From positions 3,481,315 through 3,545,314 of the forward strand of contig BROE01000019.1 of assembly GCA_036571765.1 (NCBI GenBank): DNA of 64,000 nt, in the 5' to 3' direction. The notes under the pieces were generated by a model. It worked only from the letters and a program-made list of their open reading frames with translations, ran no database searches and was not told the origin of the DNA. The DNA is from Plecoglossus altivelis (Eukaryota > Chordata > Actinopteri > Osmeriformes > Plecoglossidae). The position numbers were made by a program, and so were the translations under genes. Shown here piece after piece: positions 36,106 through 49,100 of this stretch (its first letter is position 1; each line of letters starts with the position of its first letter).

Positions 36106-38968
36106 GAGGAGCAGGAAGACTCCAATGAAGAGGGAGAACATGTGGGTTTTTTTTCTTTTTTCTGTTCCTTGTTGACCGGACAGTGTTTGCTGGCATCCTA
36201 AGCCCGACCATTGGCCAGGCAAGTCCTCGGTGTTCCAGCCAGGTCTTCTTGGAGCCTATTCAGTCTCATCTTTTCTCATCCTCCTGCCTCCAAGCAATCC
36301 TCCAGAAGACCCCCCCCTACACCCCTCACCCCCCCATGTGGTAACTGCCTGTCATCCATCATGTGCAACCAGCTGGGTGAACAAGCACCTGGGGGGGCAT
36401 GAACACACTTGAGCAGCACACTCAACACACAACATTTTAACAGAAAATTCTGCTGATTGTTTTTGCTTTTTTCTGGCCGCACGCTTCCTTCTCATGCCTC
36501 ACCTTTGCTGCGTTCTGCCTCTCGCATCCGAGGTCTCGCATTCGGCCGCCTCCCACGCCTAAGGTGTGCTGAGGCGATGTGGGGCTGCAGGCTCCATGAT
36601 CCAGGATCAGCAAAGATCAAGGACATGATGGACAACTGGTCATGTGGATTCCGACCAGATACTATTACAGAGTGAGGAGAGCTAGGTGAATGACTGTCCA
36701 GGGTATTATGAGCTCAAACATTCACCCCAACCCTCATCCTCCATGGCCGAAATGGCCAGCCTTCTTGTCAGCGTGCCACGGTAATAAGTGATTAAAGGCC
36801 CATTATCTTCCTCTCAGACCACTCAGATGTTGGCTTCTCTGTAATAGCATGTTTACAGTGTGGGGCTATTTGTGACTGGGGGAAATTGCTGTATTTAGGA
36901 CAGGCTGTGATCCGCCTTGTTGCTCCAGTGGACTGAAGGCTGTTCGGGGGAGCCGTGCTTTCAGATGCAGGTGAAACAACCCCACGTTCCTTTCCGATGG
37001 CGGATCTCTCACTCACGGAGGAGGAAGAGGCTCGGCCCTTCTCCTTCCTGAAGAATCCCTTTTGCTTTCTCCTCACCTTCCCCCAGGAAGCACCTGTCAG
37101 CAGACTGCAAACGTGTGACATCTGAATCTTCCCTGTGCTCCGGAGACAGACAGGAACCTGTAGGGTCGCTGCAGTCTCCTGTATTAGAACACAGCTTCCT
37201 ATTGTGGCAGAGGTGCTGATGGTGGTTTAGCAAGGGGAAACACTGGAAATAGCTTCCAAATTGTCTGCTTCCGAGGCAAACTCAGATCCGAGGAGGTAAT
37301 TGCGTGTCTGCTTGTTCACTCAGGCTGACTTTGGGTTAGGATTTTACAGAGAGGCGTGCACTGTGAGGGAAGAGGGTCAATTTGGCCACCCACCAGCAAC
37401 ACCTGCCTGCTAACCCTTAAACTCCACCATCACCTGGAGGTGGAAAGAGATGGAGAGAGAGAGAGAGATGGAGAAAGAAAGGGATAGATCGTATTATTTC
37501 AACGTGACTCATTTCACACAGAGCTTGACAGGTCAAATGGGAAAGTAAACAAGGCTCTGGCTCAGCAAAGCCTCACGTAGATCTTGAACCATAACACCAA
37601 CAGCAACGTACCCACATGCACCAGCCAACCTTTCACGGTGAACCTGGACCACAAGCATCCAAGGGTGAAACGCATTTCCTGACACACAGTCTCAATGTCA
37701 GCACGTTCACAGTTTGTCCACAACAGTTGTACACGATCCTTCCAATCTGTCTCAAACCATCATGTGATCATGTGACTCTTGACTGTGGGGGACGAACTCT
37801 CCCCTTTTAAATGCCTGCTTACTTGCCGATTTGTGTTCAGACGGCAGGTTGGACTGGGAAATATACCTTTACTGGTGGCAGATCTAAACATGACCCATGA
37901 GATGCTTCGAGAGTGACACATGATGGAAGCAAACACCTTGGCTCTGCTTGTGCACCCACCCATGCACAGGTGTTGACACATCCCCACGCACATCGCTACA
38001 TATACACATGCGTGCACGTGTGCGCACGAATGCTTCACCTCCATAAATAGAAATAGCAGTCTCGACATGATGTGAATCCCTCAGCCTATGTGTTGATAAT
38101 GTCACATTCTTTATGTTTCATTAACTGGTGACTATCTCTCCCCGTCTCTCTCGCTATCTCTCTCTCTGCCACACAGACACACACACACTCTCTCACACGC
38201 CCACCCCCCCCATCTCTCCTGGGTGTATTTTGGGATTAGTTAGATGGTTACTGTCATCTCATAAAGCTGTCATGGTTAATGGTGCCACACAGCAATCTGT
38301 GCCTCAGGAGGTGAGCTAAAATTTATGATGCTTTAACGTCACTATTCTAACCTGTAAAACCTACTTATTGAATATATTGGATGAGAGCGGGGGGGGAGAA
38401 AGACAGCTTGAAAAGAGGAAGGAGGGGGAAGGAGGGGGAAGGAGGAGCTGGGGAGGAGAAGTGGGCCAGCGATGCTTCCATGGAGGGTAGTTTGGTGGAG
38501 ACGGGTTATTGGTATCCTGGGATTACTCTTTTCTTTAACAGGTCTATATAATGAACAATAAATTATCTAACTATGTTCCAGGGAGGTGGGTCAAAAAGGA
38601 TGTCAATTCACGTCTAAATATCAAGTCAACCTCCACACAATGAAAGGCCTCCATGTGCTAAATAACAATGGGGCATAACCAACGCTGAGAGTGCTTTTTC
38701 GACTTGTTTTGCCTGCAGTCTGAGTGGGTAGGCTTTGACTTCAGATACAGTCCTGGAGGTAATGAGAGAGCCGGGGGAAAGTAAGAGGAAGAAGCTCAGA
38801 AGCCGTGGAACAGATGGTCAGCGAGGGTTTTAATACCAGGGCCAAACTGTTGCTTTGGTAAATCTCAGGGTCATAATCAGTGTTATGTAAACTGAGGTCT
38901 GGAATGTGCTGTGCTGTCTGCCTACCGTTCCACTGGCACAACACGCAGCTCTGCGGTATGTACGTGTG

Positions 38969-39194
38969 TGTGAGAAAGAGGGAGGGAAAGAGAGGGAGAG
39001 CGAAAGAGGGAGAGAGGAAGAGGGAGGGAAGGAGGGAGGGATGGAGGGAAAGTGAGGGAGAGAGAAAGAGGGAGAGAGGAAGAGGGAGGGAGAGCAGGAA
39101 AGAGAGAAAGAGGGAGGGATGGAGGGAGGGAAAGAGAGAGAGGCAGAGAGAGAGAGAGAGGCAGAGAGAGAGAGGCAGAGAGAGAGAAAGTGAG
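38969..39194. repeat. GA/GGGA purine tract, about 225 bp
   Basis: Almost uninterrupted purines on the plus strand, mixing GAGAGA and GGGAGGGA. Long open frames on both strands here are artefacts of the repeat. Confidence 0.92.
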
Positions 39195-40802
39195 ACACAC
39201 AATCCTGAATCACCCACACCAAACAGATTGCCTTTGAGATCCATCCATCTCTGGTGTCTCTGAACCATGACATGCGCGTTCACATGTTTCCGTGAGCAGA
39301 TTTATTCCTGGTTAGTGTGGTGACAATGGTTTGGATGTCTGATCTATTCTCCACAGACTACTGTATAAACCATGCAGAAAAGCAAGTGATAGATCATTGA
39401 TCATGAATGTGTGTTGTGACAAGTCTTGAATTACTTGAAAATATAGAACTGTAGTGACAGCAGAAGAAACCAGTAAACCCACTTGAAGTCGCTGTTTAAC
39501 TCCCCCCCCCCACACACACACAAACAATCACACACACAAACACAGAAACACATACAGGCACAGTCTAACAGCTCATGGAAACATCTCTTTACATACTGTG
39601 TGCATTCGAACAGTGAATCAGTGAGAGTCACAGGGCTGGGAGGCTTGAGGACGATCTTCTATTTTCTGTCAACTCTGTCCAAACAAAGGGAAAATTACAT
39701 CATAAAAATGGTTCTGGAGTTTTTATAAATACAGATCTTTTTCCTCCTGCGACTGTCTAAATAACCAGAACTTGCCTAATAAGATTGGCTTCACAGTGTA
39801 AGCATGCCACACTCATTCGCTAATGAATGAAGATGAAAAGATTTGCATTGCGATAAGTACATGCCTGTGTCATATACTGTACATATACTGTGTCTGCGTG
39901 TTAGTCTGACTTCTGTGAGTATGACTGCTGTGTTTATGTAAGCTTGTGTCTCTGAGTCTGACTACAGTGTGTGTAGGCTTGTGTCTGCATGTGTGCGTGT
40001 TTACTTCCCCCAGTCATGTGGCCCTGTCTCAGGGACTCTGAGACTAGAAGCCAGCAGAAGGCTGATTGCTAAGAGAGGCTCACAGAGGGGAAACCCTCTC
40101 CACTGTCTGGAGGAGCCTGATTTTAGACGTGTTCACAGCTTCTGCTAGAAACAATTGTATGTGACAGGAATGGCTGGGTGACTGGCAAGGGCTTCAGTTG
40201 TCTTGCCTGAGACCCACTAAACTCAGTGAACTAGCATTGCAGTGTGGGCTCAGTGATAATAAGGCATATAGGTAATGGTCACAGGTGTATCATAGTGAAA
40301 TTGAACTGGAGATGGAGTGTGCGTTGTCCAGCTGTACTTGGCTGCATATATTGTTAATGGATACCAGTTTGACTCTAGAGTGAGTGCTTCACAGCAACCT
40401 ATAATAATTTTCTATATGTACGGCAGACAATGCAGCCCATTGAAGAGGTGACCAACCCTATGCCAGGAAGAAAGCTTCTTACGTTCCTTTGAATGTGAAC
40501 CGCATTCAAGAAGCGGTGATTAATCCCCAGAACCTGCACATCAAACAAGGCTCTCACATAAATTACCATAATCCATCACGTTCACGTTTAGACCAATACA
40601 ATTCTCCACTCTACGTAAACTACTTCTCCCTTTACTTGCTCTAGGAGCCAATTACTGTCATTTCCCATTTTCCTTTCAAAACACATTCATAACAAAACGA
40701 TTTGTTGAACCAGGATTATATGGGAACTGTCCATGGTTCTGAAACTCTCAGTTGTGGCGAATGAACTAAAGTGGGACAAAAGGCGTACGGCAGTTCCTTA
40801 CT

Positions 40803-40862
40803 CTCTGTCTCTCTGTCTCTCTCTCTCTCTGAGTATGTGTGCGTGTGTACGTGTGTGCGCGT
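40803..40862. repeat. CT then GT compound microsatellite
   Basis: CTCTGTCT run followed by GTGTGCGTGTAC-type alternation. Confidence 0.8.
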
Positions 40863-42001
40863 GTATTTTCCTCTCTTTATCTCCTTATTCACACAGACAC
40901 ACGCGCGCAGCGTACAGACAGTACGCAGTTATACAAATAGACTCGCACCGCTCGGATCTCTGACATTGAATAGTGGAGAAACGTGTCAAATACCTTGCAT
41001 TTACTACACTGACATTGGACGCAGTTGTTTCCGATGGTTGTCCCGCTAGTGATTGATGGGTAACGCAAATATTAACACATCTTATTCAGTAGGATGTTAT
41101 GTTGACTTTGAGTGCAAGACAAACGGACGAGGGACGGTCTGAGAGATAGAGACAGAGATGGAAAGAGCAGTGTGTGTGAGAAGGGAAGAGAGAGCGAGAG
41201 AGAGAGAGCGAGAGAGAGGATGGATAGAATCGTCATTGAATGCCAATGCATGACGTCTCTCCTAACTAATCACACATGCACTATTTTCACGTCATGTATC
41301 GCAATACAGAGCTGCACACGAGGCGAACCAGACAACAATCCGCCCCCACCAGTACCAGTCCAAGACGTATACACTCAACATCACATCGATGATGCATGAC
41401 TTGTAACTGAATGGGTTAGTGCCTTGTAAACGTATCAAAAGTAGTCTGTGAAGCGTTTTTATTATACTGTATGTATACGTGGAAGGCATTCCTCCATCCC
41501 TGGTTCGTCGTGATTAAAATGTCCTCTGATTTGTAGTTTAAATTGAAATACGCAGATGACTACAAAAATACACGCTTGGCATCATCAGGCGGTTTTTGCA
41601 GATGCAGTGCACAGCACTGCTCCTCTCCGCTCTGAGCTCAGTCGTGGAGAGCAAGCTATAGCAGCATAATATTTGGCCGTTGTCTAAACGTATGCGGTCC
41701 TGTTGTCTCGATGCGAATCGTGGGCTTTTAGGGTTCGGTGAGTTGTTCAAGGTGATTGTTTGGAGAGGCGCATCACATCGTCGTTATCGGGTGAGGGAAT
41801 ATGGATTTTTAACAAGACTGTCTTAATGCATGCATGAGTGTGCGGGATAAACAGTAAGTCACGTTATTTCAGTAGCTGTTGATGTTAAACATGTCATGTG
41901 AAGTATTGCTCACGGTCTAAAAGACGATGCCTTGATTGTGTTATTTCTTTAAAAGTAAAAACGCAATTTTTGTACCTGGCAAACATCAAACAGCAGTAAC
42001 A

Positions 42002-42018
42002 GGGAGAGAAAGAGAGAA

Positions 42019-42051
<33 letters not shown>

Positions 42052-42125
42052 AAGAGAGAGAGAGAGTGAGAGAGAGAGTGAGAGAGAATGAGGGAGAGAG
42101 AACGAGAGAGAGAGGGAGGGAGACA
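42002..42125. repeat. (GA)n purine tract upstream of gabra1
   Basis: Purine tract of about 120 bp made of GAGAGAAAGAGAGAGTGAGA units, about 0.5 kb upstream of the inferred gabra1 5' exon. Confidence 0.9.
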
Positions 42126-42459
42126 GGGAAAAACAAGGGATCTGGTTGAAAATGTAAGAGGATTTGATTTTGCAGCCACTGAAAAGAGATTAAGTCGACA
42201 GCAGTGGAAGTTAAATTGTGCTGCATATTAAAAAAATGGGCGGATTGGTCTTTAGATGAGAGATAGGTACCACCTTCCATACTAAAATCAAGTCGTCCTG
42301 GCATGAAGTAACAGCCTATTTCACATCCGGTTTACCCAGGGACATGCTACTATTGCCCTGTAAAAGTGAAGCTTTATTTTACTGCATTCTGTTGTGTTTG
42401 GAGTAGATTTTGCAGTTAGATCACCAATTTGTCTATGACAGAGTTTGACTCCCCTCACC

Positions 42460-42637
42460 AATGAATAGTGCGCGAGACCTGCGCATACTCAGCGTCGTCA
42501 GCAGCCGCTTCTCGAGCCTCAAGCTAAAATTCGGCAGATCTGAGATCTTTGAGGATTTTTCTCACCGAATCCGTGTAGAAAAGATATCCATAAAAGTTTG
42601 AGGACACGACGCCATCGAATATCTCTGGCACATCGCT
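42460..42637 (+). other. gabra1: Probable gabra1 5' untranslated exon (start uncertain)
   Basis: A GC-richer stretch ends in a consensus donor (CGCTGTAAGTG, exon end 42637). The next credible acceptor (catatccag, 44207) lies just before the gabra1 start codon. Mammalian GABRA1 also has noncoding 5' exons. The left boundary is a guess. A TGCGCA half-site (42480-42485) could be part of a weak NRF-1-like element. Confidence 0.45.
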
Positions 42638-44207
42638 GTAAGTGTAAATTCATCGTTTTTCATTTTGCTCGTCCCGGTGGCAAAAGACGATAGGGAAATA
42701 ACAGTTGGATTTAGAACTGCATTGAGTTATGATGAGCAGTGGTAGGATCCAGTAAGACTAGACCTAAAGGAGTTTCATTGGGAGTGGATGAGGTAGAGTT
42801 TGCTTATGAAATTAAAACCTTTTGAGGACATCGGAATCGGTAGGTTATATGATGTTTCTACTGAGATGATTTCAGAACTGGACAGCGCTCCGAATATAGC
42901 ATCATACAGTTGGTTTATCAACACCAATGAATTGAATTAGCGGGCATGGTTAAACCTCATCCTCAGTGAAATGCCAGTTGCATGCTAAATATCTCGACGG
43001 ACTCAAGATAACCACAATGCGGCTGTATTTCCACGTATTTATTTAAGTGTGTGCGCGGAATTTTTCTTTTAATCTGCATCATCCCCGCTTCATCAAATCC
43101 TGGTGAACTAACGGAATTTTAAGCGAACATTGTACGTTTGTTGCTCGTCTTCGCTCAGCGCATATCCAGTGCGCCTTGGAGGAACTCAAGCAAGTAACAG
43201 GCGCAGCTTCTAAAATGCATGTTTTATTGACGGGATATTGTGTTCAATTGTGATAGGTTAAAACGCCACAGTTTTGAGCCTATTTATCTTAGTTAATTAA
43301 CAGTCGAGGGAACAGTCGTGAGAACGATTTCAAACGAACAATTGTTCTGCATAGCGCAGTTTCGCTGAAACTGGATTGCAAGCGTTCAATGCACACAGGT
43401 GATAGAAGGTGAAGATGAAAACGCAGGTGGTTTATTTAAGATAGTGTGTTTTACTGCGGATCGTCCAGTTTCTACATTCAGGTTATGGGTGAGCTTTGTA
43501 TGCTACATATTTCAGATTTACAACCAGCAATGTGAATTTCTCCTTATGCAATTATTACGCGTGCACACCCTGAGCGGTTGGGCCATTCTAAATATCTCCT
43601 TGATAATCCTGCTGTATTTAAGGCGACCGATGCACTAGCATCCAACGGAGCTTGATGCCAAATGCACAATATTCGCTCTACTGGTTTTTAACCATGGTTT
43701 TGGGACATTTTTATAACAATAAATAGGTACTGCACTGACTTCATGGAAGCGGATGCTATTTAGTGACTGTGTATGCGCGCTGCTATCTGCCAGTGTTGTG
43801 ACAAGACCACTAGATTTGATTAATTACGTACGTGTTGGCACATCTTGTTAGCTGGTGAGTCCACGAGGTGACATATCAAACCTCACACTGTTATGTTCTA
43901 GAATTGGAAACGATCTGATCGATAAATGCATCTTCCAGTTTGATGTGAGTTGAGGTGACTATTTCCAAAATACACCAGAGAATCCTAAAGGAAACCCCAT
44001 TAGTGAGATATTGTGTAAGATGATTTGTGGTGATTGGAGAAAGTTACATTTTTGCAGGCTTCTCAATGTTGGTCTCCTGTTGTTTTCTTATTCTGTTTGA
44101 TTGTTTTTAGCCATAGCTACCATAGCTCTGTACTGTTCCTTTATGCATGTCTCTTGCTACTCTTGGATGCCATTGTTTGATGCGTTTTGTCTGTCCCTCA
44201 TATCCAG
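42638..44207 (+). other. Inferred gabra1 5' UTR intron
   Basis: 1.57 kb of mostly AT-rich, non-repetitive sequence between the proposed noncoding exon and the first coding exon. No repeats or exon-like segments stand out. Confidence 0.45.
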
Positions 44208-44230
44208 TGACAGATCCTCCTGCTGCAGTC

Positions 44231-44307
44231 ATGTGTGGGCGGAGAGTGGCCATCCTCCTGTGTGTGTGGGCCTGCCTGCTGGTGGCCAGCGTGCTTGGGG
44301 CCAAAAG
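44231..44307 (+). CDS. gabra1: gabra1 coding exon 1 (signal peptide)
   Basis: Encodes residues 1-25 plus two bases of Ser26: MCGRRV, then the hydrophobic core AILLCVWACLLVASVLGA. The donor is gtaagc. The exon probably begins at 44208 with 23 nt of 5' UTR. Confidence 0.92.
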
Positions 44308-46140
44308 GTAAGCACCTTGGGCTTCGAACACCCTTCCATCCAAACCCACTAACCCCCACACACACAACTCCCCCATGCACACTCACACACACTCACACGC
44401 ACTGAGGTCTTGTCTTGACCTTGCTATAGAGCTCTAGGTATTGTTCCAGCGAAGATGCACGCCGTGTTTCCACGGTCTAGTTACAGGACAGAAGCCACAT
44501 TTATCAGAGACGGTGCGTTCTCGGACGCAGACAAGAGCTAAATCAGAACCAGGGTTCGTTTCCAAGCAGCATGGTCCTGTTGAGTCGATGTTTGAAGCTG
44601 GTCCTCGCCTGTCAGATCCATTAGTAAACAGCTGATGATCTATCGGTGGGAGGTACGAATGTACCGATCATGTTCGGCCAGATGACCATGGGGTTTTTTT
44701 TTCCTCTCTCTTTTTTTCTCCTCGTGGAGTGAGGTAGTTCTGCTCTAGGCCCACAGTAATTGGGGCATCACTTCAGGACGCCACGGCGTAATTGCAGTGA
44801 GGTAATAAGAAGCGCGGGGAAGCTTAGGCGGTTTTGAACCAAAATAGCAATTACTGTGCCGCGCTTCTCTTTGCCTCAGCAGCCTCATGGGACAACACTG
44901 AATATTCAGAAGACTGCGTGTAGCTGCGTGCGGGGCGTACAATACGCTTCCTGTCGTTCGTTCCGGGAACGTGCGCGTGTTTGTCAAAGGGCCCCAGCGC
45001 CGGAGGGTAGTCCTGTTGTAACAAGTCACACTTCTGTATGTCAGTCAATGGCCCCACTTCCATGACCAAGGCCCCGCTGACACAGACAGATAGACAGATA
45101 GATAAAACGAGGGCGAGCAAGAAAGTGTATCATATATATGTGTGAGAGAGATAGGGAGATGAAACGGGAACTGAGAGCAATGTGAGCCAGGCGAGGACGT
45201 GATAGGCTAGAAAGAAAATCTCCCAGATTCAGGCGAGAGACACTCGTTTAAAAACATCTCACACGTTGTCAACTTCTCAGATTAATTAACCGAACTTTGA
45301 CATTGACCCAGAATGTGAAGATGATATCAGGGCCGCGAAGTAGCCGTCCAATGCTCAAACTCAACCAGGCATGTTAATATGCTGCACATGAAATCTGTCG
45401 TCTCCTCAATAGAAGGTCGATGCAGTGGGGGGCTCTGAAACCTACAGCATTCACTTATGGTTTTTTCAACGGGCCTCAAATGATTTAGGTCAACTGTCAG
45501 AGCCTCTCGTTGATGCTGACTTAAATGGAAATATATTAGGATTCTTTGGTCTCTTACCTTACTGTGGCGACTGCAGCCTATGAACATGAAGCATGCCAAA
45601 GTAGGTATGCATCTGCTTGCAATCTGCAGCGTGAGCAGACAGATAGAACGTTTGCCGTTTCAGATGCAAAATTCATGACCGTGCTGCAGTGCAATGCATA
45701 TCTAATCAATTCAAGAAATTGCCATCATTGGTTTATTTTGAGCTGTGCCATTCTTTTCACTAATCGGTAGAGGGACTGACGTATGTCTCATATGCAATGC
45801 TTATGATATGTGTCTGTTCGCCCTGCTATATCCACCTGATTGCTGTACTGAAGAACTGCCTGTGTAATCAGCGGACCAATTGTCATATTGCGATTTGATG
45901 CACGTACCTTCCTGATACAAACGTACACCTTGGGAGGTTTCATGTAGGGAAAACATAATCTGAAGGACCATCACAAGCGATCTAAGGAATAGTCCTCCAG
46001 CAGTTGATTGGAAATCCTGAAAGAGAGACGGAGAGCGGAAGAGAGTGAGAAAGAGAGTGAGAAAGAGAGTGAGAGAGAGTGTGAGTGTGAGATGGACAGA
46101 AAGAGAGAAAGAGAGTGAGTGTGAGATAGACAGAGAGAGT

Positions 46141-46172
<32 letters not shown>

Positions 46173-49100
46173 AAGAGAGAGAGAGGGAAAGGTTCATCTT
46201 CAGTGGTCTGCCAGCGTTGCGAGCTGTTCTGTTGCTGTTCTGATGACCTGTAGATGGTGATGGTGTACAATGTTTTATGAGCCAGTGGCCCAAGCTCATG
46301 TGCTGCTCTGCCTTCCCCTGCATCCCCTCTCCCTGTCCAGACTGGCCATCCCACCTTCCTCACCCCCCTGGTCCGAAACACACCGTCAGTCCACAATATT
46401 TCATTTGTCAAGCTCTTTTATTCAAGGTAGTTATTGCTGCAAGTATTTGGGAGCCGACGAGGGCAACTCATTTCGTGTCAAGGTTGAATAGACATTTCGT
46501 GACGTGCTTGAGTTGTTTCACTGCCTTACATGCCAGTCAAGTGTGCTTTCAACATAGCATGATATCATTCATGTCGCTGTTTTAGTTTGCTTTCCAATGT
46601 CACATGACTCACTGTGCATGCCGGTCCTACTGTGCGTCTGCTGGGGTCTCAAGCTTAGAGAGACTTTGCGGTCTGCATTTTTGTTTCATCCCTTTAGATG
46701 ACGATTATGGTAAAACTGTCATGGTTCTCAGAGTGGCCATCTGTGAGTTATTAGATGCTTAATATAATTGCTCATTACAATGTTTGTGACGTTTCACTAA
46801 GCCTAGTGGTATCGTCTGAGAGCGGTTTGGCAGGCAGGGGATTTTGGAGAATGTTCTAGCATGATAGCAGAAACATTTGGCGTGTTAACCCTTCAGTTGT
46901 CCCTGAGATGGGAGGAGAATGTCCTTATTAAGACAAGCATTTAGCAGCTCCCGTTTAAAGTGAGGCGATCCACGCCTATCTCCTCCCCCCCACCTCTCTC
47001 CGCTTCCCTTTTAGTCTCTCTATCTCTCCGCATCTCAAAGAGCCTCCCTTTCGCTTTCTTTGCGCCCACTCTGTTTCCAGCTCTCTCGTCTTTCTTTATC
47101 CTCCTCTCGCACGCTCCCTTTTTCTCTGTCTATCATTCTCTCTCTTTCTCTCCAGCTCTCTCTCTCTCTTGCTGTCTTTCACCGTAACCGTCTCATCTGT
47201 GACCGACATGCATTTTCTCTCAGCACCCCTGTCCTCCCTCCCCCGATGATGCGTTTCCTCTTTACCCCCCAACACCCCCCCCCCCCCCCCTCCCAACCTC
47301 CCATTACATGTCCATGCTAACTAATCTTGATGACCTCTCCTTCTCCTTGGAGACGCTGTTTGAGCAGAGCTTGTTTCCAAACACTCTCGCCTGTTTATTT
47401 AGCTTGCAATCAAAGCGGTGCAGCCTGCTATGGGGCGGGAAAGAGAGAAAAAAAACCGAGATGATGATTGCTTGGAGGCGCACAATTATTTATGAGAGAT
47501 ACACTTTCTTGTGATTATTGTGTGAGGGAAAAAAGACTCTTCTGTCGTATGACAAACTATTCACGCACAGCTCCTCTCACCAGCCACACCTTCGGATGCA
47601 TGTTAGCACACCATAGCTGCTTTTGAAGAGCTAATGATCATTGTGTTTAAATATTGACACAGTGAAGATTACCTCACTCTCGGTAGCATTGATTGTGAGT
47701 GTTACGGCTTTGCTTGAAGCGTTTTGTATCACCCTGTTCAAAGAGAACATTCAATGAGGCCTTTGCTGTTTAAGGCAATATTACGGTATAAATAATGCAT
47801 TCATATTTATGTGTGTAGATTGTCTGTATAAAAGAAATGTAACAGATGCTTTGATGAAAAATTTGCCTCTAGGGAGGGCGTTGATTCTTATGAGCGAGAT
47901 GTTCTAGAACATTCCAGCATGCACTATCCTTTTGTACAATTTCTCTAAATATTCAAGTCTCCTCATTTGACCAAGTCATGGTTTCTTTTTGCGAACGGTT
48001 TCGAAAGCATGAACCTATTAAATGTCAGCCAGATGGCCCCCCTCTAGATGAGTCTATGTTCACTGGGCGCTCGCGGTTCTACTCCAAGAGACAAACATCA
48101 CTTCCTGTACTACGTGTTGAGGACATAGGTGACTTCAATCCGGCCCTCTTTCTTGCTTTGCCAGCTCGGGACAGAACGGCATGACAGACGAACAGAAGGA
48201 CAACACCACCGTGTTCACCAAGATCCTCGACAGTCTGCTCGACGGCTACGACAACCGTCTCCGACCAGGCCTGGGAGGTTAGTACGCACGCCTCCCCCCG
48301 TGCCTCCCCCCCCTGTCTCTCCTCCCTGTCACACCCTCCTCACACCTCTCACAGTCTGCACTGTGGGGATGAAGAGCTAAGCAGCCAGCACAGCGGGGAA
48401 CGCTAACGAGACCAAGAGCTCATCCCAACCGGAGCGATGGTCTACATGTTGTCTCCCACCATCCTGCTCGACGCAAGACGCCCGCGTTTGATTCGCCAAT
48501 AATTTTGAGCGACCTGATATCTTGTTGCCTGCAACCTAAATGAGCAGATGAATGAATATGAAGGATCTTCAAGATGAGGATTAATCAATAGAGCAGGTTG
48601 TTTCCTCTGAGGGATGATGCTATATCAAATAAACACATTTCACTGATGAACATGAATCGAAAAACACTGTTTCCTGTGGCATGTTCCTTTCTGAGGAAGG
48701 TGTAACGTTTGTTGGAATTCAGCTCCAGATTGCTGTTACATTGCGGCGTGAATCGAATGGTAGTTAGAAGCTGTTTGTGTTGGAGCGTGAAGGGCAATGA
48801 GAATTCAATGTGTAGAAGGACAAACCTGGACCAGACGATGGAATTTCAGATGCCATCTAACAGTGGGCAGGGATATGAAAGATTAAGATAGAAATCATTT
48901 TGTCAATCACGGTGCTATTTCCACATCCAAACAGAGAACCCCATGGTCTGTCTCAAATGTAGGAAATTGGAATTCTAAGACAGGTTTGAATCTTTTCTAG
49001 TTTCACCATGTACATACTGTAGATATTTCCAGATTCCAAAACTCATCTGACAATGGAACACTGAAATCAATAACTGTAGAATTGTGCTGTAAATGTGTGA

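Larger units (their letters stand above)
23826..42400. other. Intergenic interval gabra6-gabra1 (includes the gabra6 3' UTR)
   Basis: About 18.6 kb with no recognisable protein exon. The gabra6 3' UTR must start here, but its end is uncertain; the first clear AATAAA I see on this strand is at 29983. CpG-dense blocks occur at about 24.09-24.24, 25.40-25.64 and 34.86-35.15 kb. AT-rich homeodomain-motif blocks occur near 24.44-24.56 and 28.56-28.76 kb. Two G-quadruplex-like blocks lie at 32.28-32.48 kb. Many microsatellites are scattered throughout. Human GABRA6-GABRA1 intergenic DNA also lacks a coding gene as far as I know. Confidence 0.7.

Noticed and set aside
38741..39283. Several long open frames on both strands
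   Set aside because: All run through the GA/GGGA tract; stop-free because the repeat lacks stop codons.
41249..41296. CRE-like TGACGTCT and CACGTCAT upstream of gabra1
   Set aside because: Imperfect, half-site quality, and more than 1 kb upstream of the inferred 5' exon.
45971..46411. 146-codon minus-strand open frame, Ser/Leu-rich
   Set aside because: Generated by the GA/GTGA repeat in gabra1 intron 1.
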